Origin: Propionibacteriales bacterium
GTDB taxonomy: Bacteria; Actinomycetota; Actinomycetes; Propionibacteriales; Nocardioidaceae
Direction of reading: 5' to 3'
Length of the DNA: 64,000 nt
Assembly (NCBI GenBank): GCA_026392415.1
Contig: JAPLCC010000040.1
Location: forward strand, 32,998-96,997
Positions within the stretch are counted from its first letter, which is position 1; each line of letters opens with the position of its first letter. The notes under the pieces are model-generated. The model did not search any database. It was not told where the DNA came from and was given only the letters and a program-made list of their open reading frames with translations. Shown in pieces: positions 34,285-43,232 of this stretch. The translations under genes and the position numbers were made by a program.

Positions 34285-35430
34285 CTACTGCCGAGGGACC
34301 GCGCCGGACCCGCGGCCCTGGGTGCCGCGGGGCGGGTCGGTGCAGTGCACGTCGGTCACGGGTGCGCGATGACTGGTGTCCTGGATGTCGCGCTGGACCG
34401 AGGTGTCGTAGACGCAGTTCTTGAGGATCCGGGGGACCAGTGAGACCCGGCCGCTGCCGGCTCGGGTGCTGCCGGCCATCACATCGGCCTGCATCGGCAC
34501 CCAGTCCAGCCAGTGCTGGAGACCGCGGAGATGGCGTGCGGCCATCTCGGTCACCGGCACACCGGACCGCAGCATCCGGCGCAGCTCGGGCGAGGTCTCG
34601 CGCCACCAGCGGTCCAACCGTGGCAAGAGGTCGAGCGCGGTCGTCACGGTACGGCGGATGTCGGGTGTCGCCTTCGCGAGCGAGGCGGCGATCAGCTCGA
34701 GGTCACGCGACATCTGGCGGATCTCGGGAGAGAGCTCGGCGACGCTCGCCAGCGGCTTCTCGGCGCGCCGGGCGAGCAGGGTGAGGTCCGGCTCGAGACG
34801 CCGCAGCATGGCGAAGGCCGTCTCCATCTCGATGGCGAGGGCCCGCAGGTCGACGTCCTCCTCGGCGTTCCCGAAGACGGCAGCCGTCTCGTCGGCGATG
34901 GTGCGGATGTCCGCGACGTCGAGGTGGGACATCAGCCCCTGGGCGTGGGCGAGGACGTCGGGCACGTTGACCGGGACCGAGGTGTCGGCGACGGCGACGG
35001 TTGCTCCGTGGGCAAGGTAGGGGCCGCCGTCGCTCCGGGGCCGCACGTCGAGGTACTGCTCGCCGACGGCAGAGAGGTTGCGCACCTCCATCGCGCTGTC
35101 CTCGGGTACGTCGACCTCCGACTCGATCTCGAGCAACGCGACGGCCCCGATGCCGGGCTCGGTGCCGAGGTTCACCTCGATGACCTCGCCGATGCGCTGA
35201 CCGCGGTAGGTCACCACTGAACCCTCGTGGAGCCCTGCGGCCTGCGGGAGCTGGACAGTGAGGTGGTACGGATTGCGGAACAGGGATCCACCGACGACCG
35301 TGTCGGCGACGTAGAGCACGCCGGTGATGAGGATGAACAGGATCAGCGCCTGCGCGAGGTGGCTGCGTCGCTTCCAGGCGCGGGCCGTGTCGGCGACCTG
35401 GTCCGCCGGGGTGCGTCCAGTCGTGGTCAC
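34285..35430 (-). CDS. Mce protein F (last gene of mce operon)
   Basis: The 381-aa product is the sixth Mce protein. A transmembrane anchor lies at residues 28-48 (ALILFILITGVLYVADTVV), the MCE/MlaD domain at 52-135 (YHLTVQLPQAAGLHEGSVVTYRGQRIGEVIEV), then a long helical region that builds the periplasmic tunnel needle, and a C-terminal tail with one conserved Cys (RILKNCVYDTSV). Mce proteins form a hexameric channel that passes lipids or sterols to the YrbE permease. The GTG at 35430 overlaps the stop of the preceding gene (GTGA). The operon ends here with 30 bp to the convergent glycosylase gene. Confidence 0.9.
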   Translation of the reverse strand: MTTTGRTPADQVADTARAWKRRSHLAQALILFILITGVLYVADTVVGGSLFRNPYHLTVQLPQAAGLHEGSVVTYRGQRIGEVIEVNLGTEPGIGAVALLEIESEVDVPEDSAMEVRNLSAVGEQYLDVRPRSDGGPYLAHGATVAVADTSVPVNVPDVLAHAQGLMSHLDVADIRTIADETAAVFGNAEEDVDLRALAIEMETAFAMLRRLEPDLTLLARRAEKPLASVAELSPEIRQMSRDLELIAASLAKATPDIRRTVTTALDLLPRLDRWWRETSPELRRMLRSGVPVTEMAARHLRGLQHWLDWVPMQADVMAGSTRAGSGRVSLVPRILKNCVYDTSVQRDIQDTSHRAPVTDVHCTDPPRGTQGRGSGAVPRQ

Positions 35431-36395
35431 GGGGTTCCCTCCTTCGCCAGCGCAGCCATGTCGACCAGGAAGGTCAGGTCGAAGTTGGCGTAGTCACCGG
35501 GGGCGGCGAGGTCGCTGCCCGAGGCGAAGGCGACCAGACCTTCCATCACGCCTTCGATGTTCTTGCGGCCGCGCAGGAGGGTGCGCACGACCGGAACCAT
35601 GTCCTCGAGCTGGTGGATCAGGTCGTCGCGCACCGCGCGTGTCAGGGGTGTCGCCACGACATCGAACTGGCGCAACGACTCCATCGCAGTGACCAGGTCG
35701 GCGCGCTGCGCGTCGAACGACACCACCAGGTCGGTCAGGTCGGTCAGCGACCGGGTGATGTCGGGCAGGTCGCCCGCCAGTCTGCGGGTGAGCCGGTCCA
35801 GGGCGCGGGTGAGCCGGTCGATGCGCGGGAACTCCGTGTTGAGATCGGTGACCGTGGTGTCGAGACGACCGAGCAGGTTGCGGACGTCCTGCGCACTTCC
35901 GGTCAGGGCGACGTTCAGCTGCTTCACGATGGTCGAGATGTCGGCGAAGCTGCCACCGGTCACGACCGTCGACAGGGCCGACAGCAGGTCGGTCACGTCG
36001 GGTGCGGAGCTCGTCGCAGCCACCGGCAGGGAGTCGCCCGCACGCAGTCGCTCGCCCCTGGCGCTGGGGAACAACTGGACGAACGCCGTTCCCATCGGCG
36101 AGGTGAGCCGGATCTCGGCACGGGAGGTGTCGCGGAGCTCGACCGTGGTCGACAGGGCCATCTCGACCTCCGCGACGTACTCGCCGGCGTTGACGGCGCT
36201 GACCTGCCCCACGGTTGCGCCGTCCAGCTTGACCGGAGCATCGACCGGCAGGTTGAGGGCGTCGTCGAACTCCACCGTGATGGTGTACGTCGGTCCGCTG
36301 ACCAGGCTCGGCATGGGGACGTCTTCCAGGCTCAGGCCGCAACCGGAAGCGAGCGCACCCATGGCGAGGACCAGTGCGGCCGCTGTGGCTCTCAT
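35427..36395 (-). CDS. Mce lipoprotein (MceE type)
   Basis: The 322-aa product is the lipoprotein member of the Mce hexamer. The signal peptide ends in LASGC with C19 as lipidation site. The MCE domain (residues 35-120) includes YTITVEFDDALNLPVDAPVKLDGATVGQVSAV; the remaining helix-rich part is shorter than in the other Mce proteins. Having the lipobox protein in fifth place matches the canonical mceA-F order, where MceE (LprK-like) is the only lipoprotein. It overlaps its neighbours by 4 bp on each side. Confidence 0.92.
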   Translation of the reverse strand: MRATAAALVLAMGALASGCGLSLEDVPMPSLVSGPTYTITVEFDDALNLPVDAPVKLDGATVGQVSAVNAGEYVAEVEMALSTTVELRDTSRAEIRLTSPMGTAFVQLFPSARGERLRAGDSLPVAATSSAPDVTDLLSALSTVVTGGSFADISTIVKQLNVALTGSAQDVRNLLGRLDTTVTDLNTEFPRIDRLTRALDRLTRRLAGDLPDITRSLTDLTDLVVSFDAQRADLVTAMESLRQFDVVATPLTRAVRDDLIHQLEDMVPVVRTLLRGRKNIEGVMEGLVAFASGSDLAAPGDYANFDLTFLVDMAALAKEGTP

Positions 36396-37540
36396 CCGGC
36401 AGCTCCTGCCACGCCGTTGAAGACCCCGTCGAGGAGGGGATCGAGGAGGCCGGTGCCGTCGGTGGCGAACAGCCGGTCACAGAGATCAGGGCCCAGGGAG
36501 CCGCCCAGAGCCTGGGTGAACACGTTGCAGGAATGACTGCGGAAGGCCGCCGCGAACGGCCCGACCGCGAACGAGAACTGGACGCGCAGCCGACCCCGGT
36601 CCCAGTCGTAGGCCCGTGCGAAGTTCTCGGCCATGGTCGGCATCACGTCGAAGGCCTCCGACAGCGAGTCCTGGTTGTCCCTGACGATGCCGACGACGTC
36701 CGCCAGGCCCGCCAGGTCCTCGCCGAGGATGTCCCCGTTGTCCTTCAGGAACTGGTTGGTGAGCCGGGTCAGCTGGTCGAGGCTGTCGAGCGTGGCCACC
36801 AGTTCGTCGCGCTCACCGGCGAGGACGCTCGTCGTGCCCGCCGCCGCACGGATGAACGTGCGCAACTGTCGATCGCGCTTGCCCAGTGTGGTCACCAGGT
36901 CGAGCAGGTTGGCCGTCACGGCGGTGAGGTCGGCGTCCTTGCCGTTGATCGCAGCGAGGGCGTCGCGGCTCTCGGCGAGCGCGCTGCGCAGGTGGGGACC
37001 ATTGCCCTTGAGTGCGGCCGCAGTGGTGGACAGGGCCTCGCCCAGTCCCTTGCCGCCCTTGCCGTCGCCGAGGTCGGCGTCGAGGGCCAGCACCAGGTCG
37101 TCGATCGCCTTGGCGATCTCGTCGACCGTGGCGGGGGAGCGGGTGTGGTCGGCTTCGATGCGCGCGCCGGACGCGAGCTTCGGCCCTCCGGTGTAGGCCG
37201 GCCCCAGCTCGATGAACCGGTCGGTGACCAGCGATCCCTGCAGGATCTGTGCGCCGGCGTCCTTCGGCAGCTCGGTTCCGGGCTCGAGGTGCATGACGAC
37301 CCGCATCGAGGTACCCCGCGGTTCGACGTCGACGATCTCGCCGATGTGTACGCCGAGATAGGTCACCTCGTTGCCGACGTAGACACCGGTCGTGTCGACG
37401 AAGTCGGCGCTCACGACGAGTGCGTCGGGGTCCTCGCCGTCGAGCCAACCGAGCATGCGGCCACCGGAGACGGCAAGCGCCAGCACGAGGGCGCCAGCCA
37501 GCAGTCCGAAGACCTGACGACGGTAGGTGCGCGCGTTCAC
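36392..37540 (-). CDS. Mce protein D
   Basis: The 382-aa product has a signal anchor (residues 9-30, FGLLAGALVLALAVSGG), an MCE domain (42-125; LVVSADFVDTTGVYVGNEVTYLGVHIGEIVDV) and a long helical region ending with a tail containing two cysteines (RSHSCNVFTQ and GPDLCDRLF) that may form a disulfide, as in other fourth-position Mce proteins. The GTG at 37540 is preferred because it overlaps the upstream stop (GTGA) and starts just before the anchor; longer in-frame extension does not resemble the family. It acts as part of the hexameric lipid-import tunnel. Confidence 0.9.
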   Translation of the reverse strand: MNARTYRRQVFGLLAGALVLALAVSGGRMLGWLDGEDPDALVVSADFVDTTGVYVGNEVTYLGVHIGEIVDVEPRGTSMRVVMHLEPGTELPKDAGAQILQGSLVTDRFIELGPAYTGGPKLASGARIEADHTRSPATVDEIAKAIDDLVLALDADLGDGKGGKGLGEALSTTAAALKGNGPHLRSALAESRDALAAINGKDADLTAVTANLLDLVTTLGKRDRQLRTFIRAAAGTTSVLAGERDELVATLDSLDQLTRLTNQFLKDNGDILGEDLAGLADVVGIVRDNQDSLSEAFDVMPTMAENFARAYDWDRGRLRVQFSFAVGPFAAAFRSHSCNVFTQALGGSLGPDLCDRLFATDGTGLLDPLLDGVFNGVAGAAG

Positions 37541-38523
37541 TGGCAGTCCTCGGGGGTGATCGAGCAGACCAGGTCGTCCGGGAAGATGGCCCAGGGAGCA
37601 TTGACGCCGAGCCAGGGACCGTCGCCGGTGGCGTTGGTGAACACCCGCATGGTCGGCCCGGCCAGCTCCAGGGTGCGGTCGAGCAGTTTGCGGTGCTTGT
37701 TGAGCACCTTCACCACCGAGCGGAGGTCGCGGAGCGCCGGCTTCAGCTGCGGCGCAGTCTTCCGTACGACGGCGGTGAGGCCCGTGACGAACCGTTGGGC
37801 GTCCCTCAGCAGCGCCTGGATGGTGTCCTTGCGCTGCTGGACCATGAGCATCACCGCAGTGCCGTTGCTGAGGATGTCGTCGAGCTCGTCGGTCTGGTCG
37901 AGCACGAGGCTGGTGACGGCGCGGGTCGAGGTGAGCAGGTCGTCGATCTGCTGTTCGCGGTCGTTGACGATGGCGGAGACGCCGGCGATCCCGTCGAGCG
38001 CGTCGCGGATGGCGGTCGGCGCGATGTCGAGATCGGTGGCGAGGACGTCGACCGCCTGCTGGATGCGGTCGAGATCGAGCGCTTCGACCTGCGGGGTCGC
38101 CTCGAGCCAGAACCGTTCGATCGTGTAGCTGTCGCGGGCGTGCTCGACGGCGATCGTGGCGTCGTCGGCCAGCGGGCGACCGTCGCCGGGGGTCAGGGAC
38201 AGGAACCGCTCGCCCAGGATCGAGAGGAGCTTGACCTCGGCGTTGCTGTCGTCGGTGATCCCGAGATCCTCGGGTGACTGGGTGAGCGCGAAGGTCACGT
38301 CGACCTCGTCGCGGTCGGCGCTGACATCGGTGACCTTGCCGACCTTCAGCCCGGCGACCCGGACGTCGTCGCCCGCATCGATGCCCGCGGCATGGTGCAG
38401 GCGGACGTGGTAGGCGGGCTCCCCGCCGATGCTCCTGACGCCGAGCAGGAGGAGTCCTGCCACCGCGGCCAGTGCCATCACACGCAGTGGCCAAGCCATC
38501 GAACCCCACGCAGTGCTCATCAT
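37537..38523 (-). CDS. Mce protein C
   Basis: The 328-aa product has a signal anchor near residues 10-28 (MALAAVAGLLLLGVRSIGG), an MCE domain at 32-115 (YHVRLHHAAGIDAGDDVRVAGLKVGKVTDV), a helical needle segment and a tail with DLVCSITPEDCQ, whose two cysteines are close to the C-terminus as in mycobacterial MceC. The ATG at 38523 is chosen because AGAGG lies 6 nt upstream; GTG 38529 and ATG 38520 are alternatives and change only one or two residues. It overlaps both neighbours. Confidence 0.9.
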   Translation of the reverse strand: MMSTAWGSMAWPLRVMALAAVAGLLLLGVRSIGGEPAYHVRLHHAAGIDAGDDVRVAGLKVGKVTDVSADRDEVDVTFALTQSPEDLGITDDSNAEVKLLSILGERFLSLTPGDGRPLADDATIAVEHARDSYTIERFWLEATPQVEALDLDRIQQAVDVLATDLDIAPTAIRDALDGIAGVSAIVNDREQQIDDLLTSTRAVTSLVLDQTDELDDILSNGTAVMLMVQQRKDTIQALLRDAQRFVTGLTAVVRKTAPQLKPALRDLRSVVKVLNKHRKLLDRTLELAGPTMRVFTNATGDGPWLGVNAPWAIFPDDLVCSITPEDCQ

Positions 38524-39572
38524 CGGCACCTCTTCGAGTGCCGGTCGCCGGCGACGCCCAGGTCGATGGACGGTCCGCCCGCGAGCTTGAGGACGTGGGT
38601 GCAGACGAAGACGTTGAGGTAGCTGCCGTACCCGAGCGTGCGGAGGTAGACCTCGAGCTGTTGCGGGAGGGCCGCTCCGGTGCGGGCCAGGAGGTCCTTC
38701 TTGTCGGCGAGGAAGCCGAACCAGGGCTGCGCCAGTCCGGTCACGTCGATGACCGGTCCGCTGACGCCGTCCACCAGGTCCGCGGTGGTGGCGGAGAGGC
38801 GGGCGATGCCGTCGAGGCTCGCCGCCATGCGATCCCGGTCGGAGGCGAGGCCGCTCGTCAGCGAGTCGAGTCCGCGGACGAGTTCGGTGAACTGGGCGCG
38901 GTGGTCGTTGGTCGTCTGCAGCACGAGCGTGACGTTGTCGACGACCCGAGCCAGGGTGTCCTCGCGGTCGACGAGACCCGAGGTGAGGTCCGCGGTCTGT
39001 TCGAGGAGGTGCTCGATCGTGGGGCCCTGCCCCTGCAGCACCTGGACGATGTTCGTCGCCAGCTGGTTGAGGTCGCCGGGCTGCAGCAGTTCGAAGATCG
39101 GCTCGAACGCGTTGAACATCGCGGTCAGGTCGAGGGCCGGGCGGGTCCGGTCCAGCGGGATGCGGTCGCCGTCGGCGAGGCGCGCAGCGTCGGTCGTGCG
39201 ATCGGCGCGGGTCAGTGCGACGTAGCGCTGGCCCATCAGGTTGAGGTAGTCGATGGTGGCCGTGATGTCTTCGTGGAGGACCTGGTCGGAGGACACGTTC
39301 ATCGTGACCACCGCGAGACCTCGTTCCTCGCCCGTCCCGACGCGGGTCTCGGTCACCCGTCCGATCCGCACACCCGACACCCGGACGTCGTCGCCGGCCC
39401 GGAGGCCGGTGGCGTCGCGGAAGACCGCAGACACGGTGATCGTGTCACCGCGCTGGGCCCGCGACAGGGTCCCGGAGACCATGGCGGTCAGGACGACGGC
39501 CACCAGTGTGAACACCGCGACGCCCGCCACTGCGCTCTTGTGGCGGCGCAGCTCGCTGAGTTGCCTACCCAT
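38520..39572 (-). CDS. Mce protein B
   Basis: The 350-aa product starts MGRQLSELRRHKSA, with a transmembrane anchor at 15-36 and an MCE domain at 44-125 (ITVSAVFRDATGLRAGDDVRVSGVRIGRVTE). The helical region follows, then FVCTHVLKLAGG with a cysteine and a final GDRHSKRCR. The ATG at 39572 overlaps the stop of the preceding mce gene (ATGA). An apparently longer frame upstream is the antisense-free shadow of that gene and is not used. Its function is as one of the six tunnel subunits. Confidence 0.9.
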   Translation of the reverse strand: MGRQLSELRRHKSAVAGVAVFTLVAVVLTAMVSGTLSRAQRGDTITVSAVFRDATGLRAGDDVRVSGVRIGRVTETRVGTGEERGLAVVTMNVSSDQVLHEDITATIDYLNLMGQRYVALTRADRTTDAARLADGDRIPLDRTRPALDLTAMFNAFEPIFELLQPGDLNQLATNIVQVLQGQGPTIEHLLEQTADLTSGLVDREDTLARVVDNVTLVLQTTNDHRAQFTELVRGLDSLTSGLASDRDRMAASLDGIARLSATTADLVDGVSGPVIDVTGLAQPWFGFLADKKDLLARTGAALPQQLEVYLRTLGYGSYLNVFVCTHVLKLAGGPSIDLGVAGDRHSKRCR

Positions 39573-40669
39573 CAGCCGGCACCTCCGCAGTTGCCCGTGA
39601 GCCCGCGGTAGGTCGGGCAGTCCGCTGGATCGGTCGCGTCGTAGGGGTTCAGCATCTCGGTGGCGATCTCGCCCTCCATCTGGATCTTGCCGCCCCTGAC
39701 CGCCTGGGCGCCGTTGCGCAGCAGCACCGGGACCTTCTGCAGGAGCTGGGCGAAGGCGGGGTGGCGCTGGGCGAAGACCTCCAGGTTGGCCGCGGTGGCG
39801 TTCAGCAGGCGTGCGGTCTCCTCGCCGTTCGCCCGCAGGAAGGCGGTGACGCCCTCCTCGCCTGCGAGCAGGTTCGACAGGCCACGCGTCAAGGTCGTGG
39901 TGCCCTGCTGCTCCTCGACCAGCGTCTTCGCGAGGGGCCGGGTGTCGCGCAGCGCCGAGATCAGCTGTGGCTCGATGTCGGCCATCAGGTCGGAGTCGTC
40001 GGTGAGCAGGTCGAGATCGCGCTGGACCTGGGGCTGCAGCTCCTCCCAGCGACCGAGGAAGGCTTCGCTGTCGCGGATCATCGCCGCGAGCTCGGTGCCA
40101 CGGCCGTCGAGGGCGTCGGCGAGCTGCGACAGGGCGAGATCCCACTGGTCGGGGTCGACGGAGGCCAGCAGCCGCTGGGTCGCCGAGAACGTGTCCATCA
40201 GGCGCAGGGTGGTCGTGGACTCGTCGGCGCGGACGACGTCGCCGTCGCTCAGGTGTGTGGCGCCTGCTCCCGTCGCGACCTGGTCGGTTCCGGCCGCGGC
40301 GACCAGGTCGACGTACTCGTTGCCGAAGAGCGTTCCGGGCAGCACGCGGGCCGTGACGGCCGCCGGGATGAGCTGGGCGTGCTCGGGCGCCACGAGCACC
40401 TGAGCCTCGGGGCCGGCCGGGTCGACCGAGACGACGCGACCCACCCGCAGGCCGTTGTACTTCACGTCGGAGTTGATGCCGAGGGTGTCGCCGACGGTCG
40501 GCAGGAGAACCCGAACCCGGACGTCGCCGCTCAGCACGCCGAGCGTCTGCAGGGCAAGGAAGCCACCGAGCAGGCCGAGCAGCAGGGCGCCGGCCAGGCC
40601 CACCCCGGCCAGGCGCAGACGCAGGGTCCGCGGCGGGACCTGGGCGTGCGGATAGAGGAATTCGCTCAT
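39572..40669 (-). CDS. Mce protein A (first Mce subunit)
   Basis: The 365-aa product has a short cytoplasmic N-terminus, a transmembrane anchor at residues 24-46 (GLAGALLLGLLGGFLALQTLG) and an MCE domain at 50-145 (DVRVRVLLPTVGDTLGINSDVKYNGLRVGRVVSVD). The helical portion extends to about 325, followed by a tail with ADCPTYRGLTGNCGGAG, typical of first-position Mce proteins. The ATG at 40669 follows the YrbE stop by 4 bp. It is the first tunnel subunit after the two permease genes. Confidence 0.9.
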   Translation of the reverse strand: MSEFLYPHAQVPPRTLRLRLAGVGLAGALLLGLLGGFLALQTLGVLSGDVRVRVLLPTVGDTLGINSDVKYNGLRVGRVVSVDPAGPEAQVLVAPEHAQLIPAAVTARVLPGTLFGNEYVDLVAAAGTDQVATGAGATHLSDGDVVRADESTTTLRLMDTFSATQRLLASVDPDQWDLALSQLADALDGRGTELAAMIRDSEAFLGRWEELQPQVQRDLDLLTDDSDLMADIEPQLISALRDTRPLAKTLVEEQQGTTTLTRGLSNLLAGEEGVTAFLRANGEETARLLNATAANLEVFAQRHPAFAQLLQKVPVLLRNGAQAVRGGKIQMEGEIATEMLNPYDATDPADCPTYRGLTGNCGGAG

Positions 40670-40673
40670 CGGG

Positions 40674-41510
40674 TCACCCGGAGATCTGGACCTGCTGGTC
40701 GGCGCCCCAGAGCAGGAGCGTGAGCAGGATGTCGACGAGGGTCAGGGAGATGATGCTGGCCCGGATGGCGCGGCCGGTGGCCCGGCCGACTCCTTCGGGG
40801 CCGCCGCTGGCGGTGAAGCCGTGGTAGCAGTGGATGAGGGTGACGACGGTGGTCAGGACGACCACCTTGATGGCGGAGTAGAAGACGTCGATCGGTGCGA
40901 CGAAGGTGCGGAAGTAGTGGTCGTAGGTGCCGGCGGACTGGCCGTAGAACGTGGTGACCATGAAGTCGGTCGCGACGTAGGTGCCGACCAGGCCGATGAG
41001 GAAGAGGGGCAGGACGATGACCCACGCCGCGATGAGGCGGGTGCTGATCAGGTAGGGGATGGGCCGGATGGCCATCGCTTCGAGGGCATCGATCTCCTCG
41101 CTGATCCGCATGGCTCCGATGCGGGAGGTGAAACCGCAGCCGATCCGGGCCGCGAAGCCGAGCGAAGCCACCATCGGAGCGAGCTCGCGGGTGTTGGCGT
41201 AGCCGGAGATGAAGCCGGTCAGCGGGGCCAGTCCGATCACGTCGAGACCCTGGTAGCCCTCGAGCCCGACCTCGGTGCCGGTCAGGGTCGACAGCAGGAG
41301 CACGACGCCGACGACGCCGCCGCCGACCAGGAAGATGCCCGAGCCGAGGGTCACCTCGGCGAGCACACGGGCGACCTCGCCCCGGTAGCGCGTCACCGCC
41401 AGCGGCAGTCCGGCCACGGCGCGCCAGGCCATCACCAGCTGCAGGCCGATCCCGGCGAGCGGGCCGACGACCGCCTGGTCGGCGATCTCCGAAGGTCTGT
41501 GCATGGTCAT
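40674..41510 (-). CDS. Mce-associated permease YrbE, second copy
   Basis: The 278-aa protein is a MlaE/YrbE-type permease with about five transmembrane helices. The family core is GEVARVLAEVTLGSGIFLVGGGVVGVVLLLS, ANTRELAPMVASLGFAARIGCGFTSRIGAMRISEEIDALEAMAIRPIPYLISTR, the last part being the EExDAL coupling motif that contacts the MceG/MlaF ATPase. No ATPase gene is in the operon, as usual in actinobacteria where one MceG serves several loci. The ATG at 41510 (MTMHRPSE) lies 7 bp after the first permease's stop. Confidence 0.92.
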   Translation of the reverse strand: MTMHRPSEIADQAVVGPLAGIGLQLVMAWRAVAGLPLAVTRYRGEVARVLAEVTLGSGIFLVGGGVVGVVLLLSTLTGTEVGLEGYQGLDVIGLAPLTGFISGYANTRELAPMVASLGFAARIGCGFTSRIGAMRISEEIDALEAMAIRPIPYLISTRLIAAWVIVLPLFLIGLVGTYVATDFMVTTFYGQSAGTYDHYFRTFVAPIDVFYSAIKVVVLTTVVTLIHCYHGFTASGGPEGVGRATGRAIRASIISLTLVDILLTLLLWGADQQVQISG

Positions 41511-41517
41511 CGGTGGC

Positions 41518-42327
41518 TCATCCGATCGGTCCTCCCGCAAAGGTGCTGTGCACCTGCGAGATCACGAAGTTGGCAGCGAACAGCAGGACGAAGTTGGTGA
41601 CGACCGCGCTCGTGACCGCCTCACCCACGCCGGTCGGTCCGCGGTCGGCATTGAGGCCCTTGTACGACGAGACGACTGCGCAGATCACCGCGAAGATCGC
41701 TGCCTTCGCGAGGGAGAGGTACAGGTCCGAGAGCTGCGCCAGTGTGGTCACCGAGGCGAGGTAGCTGCCGGGGGGAAGGTCCTGGATCACGACGCTGACC
41801 GAGAGCGTGGTGATGATCGTGAAGAACATGACCACGCCGTTCAGCAGCACGGCCACGGCGATCGTCGCGAAGAGCCGCGGCACCACCAGGCGTTCGATGA
41901 CCGGAAGCCCCATGACCTCCATGGCGTCGAGCTCCTCCCGGATCCGGCGTGAGCCGAGGTCGGCGCAGATGGCCGAGCCGGCCACGCCGGAGAGCATCAA
42001 CGCCGTGATCAGCGGCGAGGCCTGCCGGACGACGGCGAGCGTGTTGCCGGCGCCGGTGAACGAGACCGCGCCGACCTCCTGCGCCAGGACACCGACCTGG
42101 AGGGCGAGGATGATGCCGAACGGCACCGAGACGGCCAGGGCCGGCAGGGTGCAGACCCGGATCGTGTACCAAGTCTGGATGACGGTCTCTGCGACCGGGA
42201 AGCGTCGACCGGTGATCGCGTTGACCGTCGAGGTGAACATCCTGCGGGCGAAGGTGAGCATCGCGACCAGCTCGACGAGCGGCTTGCGCAGTGCGGGGAG
42301 CACCTTGCCCGGGCTGGTTGCCGACAC
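41518..42327 (-). CDS. Mce-associated permease YrbE, first copy
   Basis: The 269-aa protein is the first MlaE/YrbE permease and opens the operon. Core motifs are QTWYTIRVCTLPALAVSVPFGIILALQVG, RQASPLITALMLSGVAGSAICADLGSRRIREELDAMEVMGLPVIERLVVPR, including REELDAMEVMG for ATPase coupling. About five helices are present. The GTG at 42327 has GAGGAG 7-8 nt upstream. With the second permease it forms the heterodimeric membrane part. The promoter must lie in the 142-bp region shared with the MerR gene. Confidence 0.93.
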   Translation of the reverse strand: MSATSPGKVLPALRKPLVELVAMLTFARRMFTSTVNAITGRRFPVAETVIQTWYTIRVCTLPALAVSVPFGIILALQVGVLAQEVGAVSFTGAGNTLAVVRQASPLITALMLSGVAGSAICADLGSRRIREELDAMEVMGLPVIERLVVPRLFATIAVAVLLNGVVMFFTIITTLSVSVVIQDLPPGSYLASVTTLAQLSDLYLSLAKAAIFAVICAVVSSYKGLNADRGPTGVGEAVTSAVVTNFVLLFAANFVISQVHSTFAGGPIG

Positions 42328-42370
42328 GGGTGCTCCTCTGCTCGCTCGATGGTGTGACGGGCGTCATGAA

Positions 42371-42401
42371 TGACAGTGGTACTGTCACACTTGCCACTGT
42401 C
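42371..42401. promoter_or_regulatory. Nested palindromes, probable MerR operator for mce operon
   Basis: TGACAGTGGTACTGTCA (42371-42387) is a perfect 7+3+7 palindrome, and GACAGTGG (42372-42379) also pairs with CCACTGTC (42394-42401). A further ACTGTGACAGT at 42459-42469 lies next to the regulator's start. Four related half-sites in a divergent promoter region point to autoregulation and control of mce. Confidence 0.65.
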
Positions 42402-42433
42402 CACTGCACGCAGCATCCACGTCAACCCCGACA

Positions 42434-42462
42434 TTGTCAGACTGAAATCGCAGTTGTACTGT
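42434..42462 (+). promoter_or_regulatory. Promoter of the MerR gene, leaderless
   Basis: TTGTCA (42434-42439), 17 bp, then TACTGT (42457-42462) is the best full promoter in the window. The -10 ends 7 nt before the ATG at 42470 and partly overlaps an ACTGTGACAGT palindrome. Confidence 0.7.
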
Positions 42463-42469
42463 GACAGTC

Positions 42470-43228
42470 ATGAGCGCGCTATCGGTGACTGACCCGGACC
42501 GGGACCCCGATGAAGATGCGCTGCGCACCATCGACGAACTAGCCACGGCAGCTGGCCTCACGGTGCGGACGACGCGCTACTACGCGAGCCTCGGCCTGCT
42601 GCCGCCGCCCGCGCGCCGCGGCCGGATGGCCTGGTACGACGACACCCACCTCGCCCGGCTCGAGATGATCCGCGCGCTCCAGGGCCACGGCTTCACGCTG
42701 CAGGCAGTGGAGGGCTACCTCTCCTCGCTGCCGGACGACGCCGGTGTCGAGGATCTCGCCGTGCAGCGCGCGATGCTCACCTCCTGGACCGTCGGAGCGC
42801 CGCAGGAGCTCAGTCGACGACAGCTCGACCAGCACGCCGGACGCAAGCTGAGCGACGACGAGATCGCCCTCATCGAAGAGCTCGGGATGGTGCGCCGCAC
42901 CCAGGGCGACGGTGCGGACCGGTTCACGCCCGTCCACGGTTTCGACGTGGCCGTGGCGCTCCTCGACCTCGACATCCCCGTGAGTGGCATGCGGCTCGCC
43001 GGGGAGTCGATCTCCCACCACATGTCCGCCCTTGCCGTCGACCTGTCCGGGATCCTTCTCCATGAGGTGATCGAGCCCTGGCGTCGCGAGCAGCACCACT
43101 CGCGTGACGAGGCAGCCCAGCTCGAGGGCACCCTCGCGCGGCTGCGTCAGCTGACCCTGGAAGCGATCGTGAGCGCCTTCCGCCGCTCGGCCAACGACGT
43201 GATCACCCGCTCGCTCCACCGGAGGTAA
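42470..43228 (+). CDS. MerR-family transcriptional regulator
   Basis: The 252-aa product has an N-terminal MerR winged helix-turn-helix (RTIDELATAAGLTVRTTRYYASLGLLPPPARRGRMAWYDDTHLARLEMIRALQ, residues 20-72) and a long C-terminal domain of about 150 residues rich in helices, which probably binds a lipid-like ligand or mediates dimerisation; cysteines for metal sensing are absent. Divergent position to the mce operon and the palindromes between them make it the likely mce regulator. The ATG at 42470 is preferred over the GTG at 42461 because the -10 hexamer ends 7 nt before it. A DUF2236 gene follows after 4 bp, so the two are co-transcribed. Confidence 0.87.
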   Translation: MSALSVTDPDRDPDEDALRTIDELATAAGLTVRTTRYYASLGLLPPPARRGRMAWYDDTHLARLEMIRALQGHGFTLQAVEGYLSSLPDDAGVEDLAVQRAMLTSWTVGAPQELSRRQLDQHAGRKLSDDEIALIEELGMVRRTQGDGADRFTPVHGFDVAVALLDLDIPVSGMRLAGESISHHMSALAVDLSGILLHEVIEPWRREQHHSRDEAAQLEGTLARLRQLTLEAIVSAFRRSANDVITRSLHRR

Positions 43229-43232
43229 CCCG

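Noticed and set aside
38520-40145. Longer start for the second mce gene
   Set aside because: The extra N-terminal sequence overlaps the preceding mce gene and is not Mce-like; the ATG overlapping that gene's stop fits the family.
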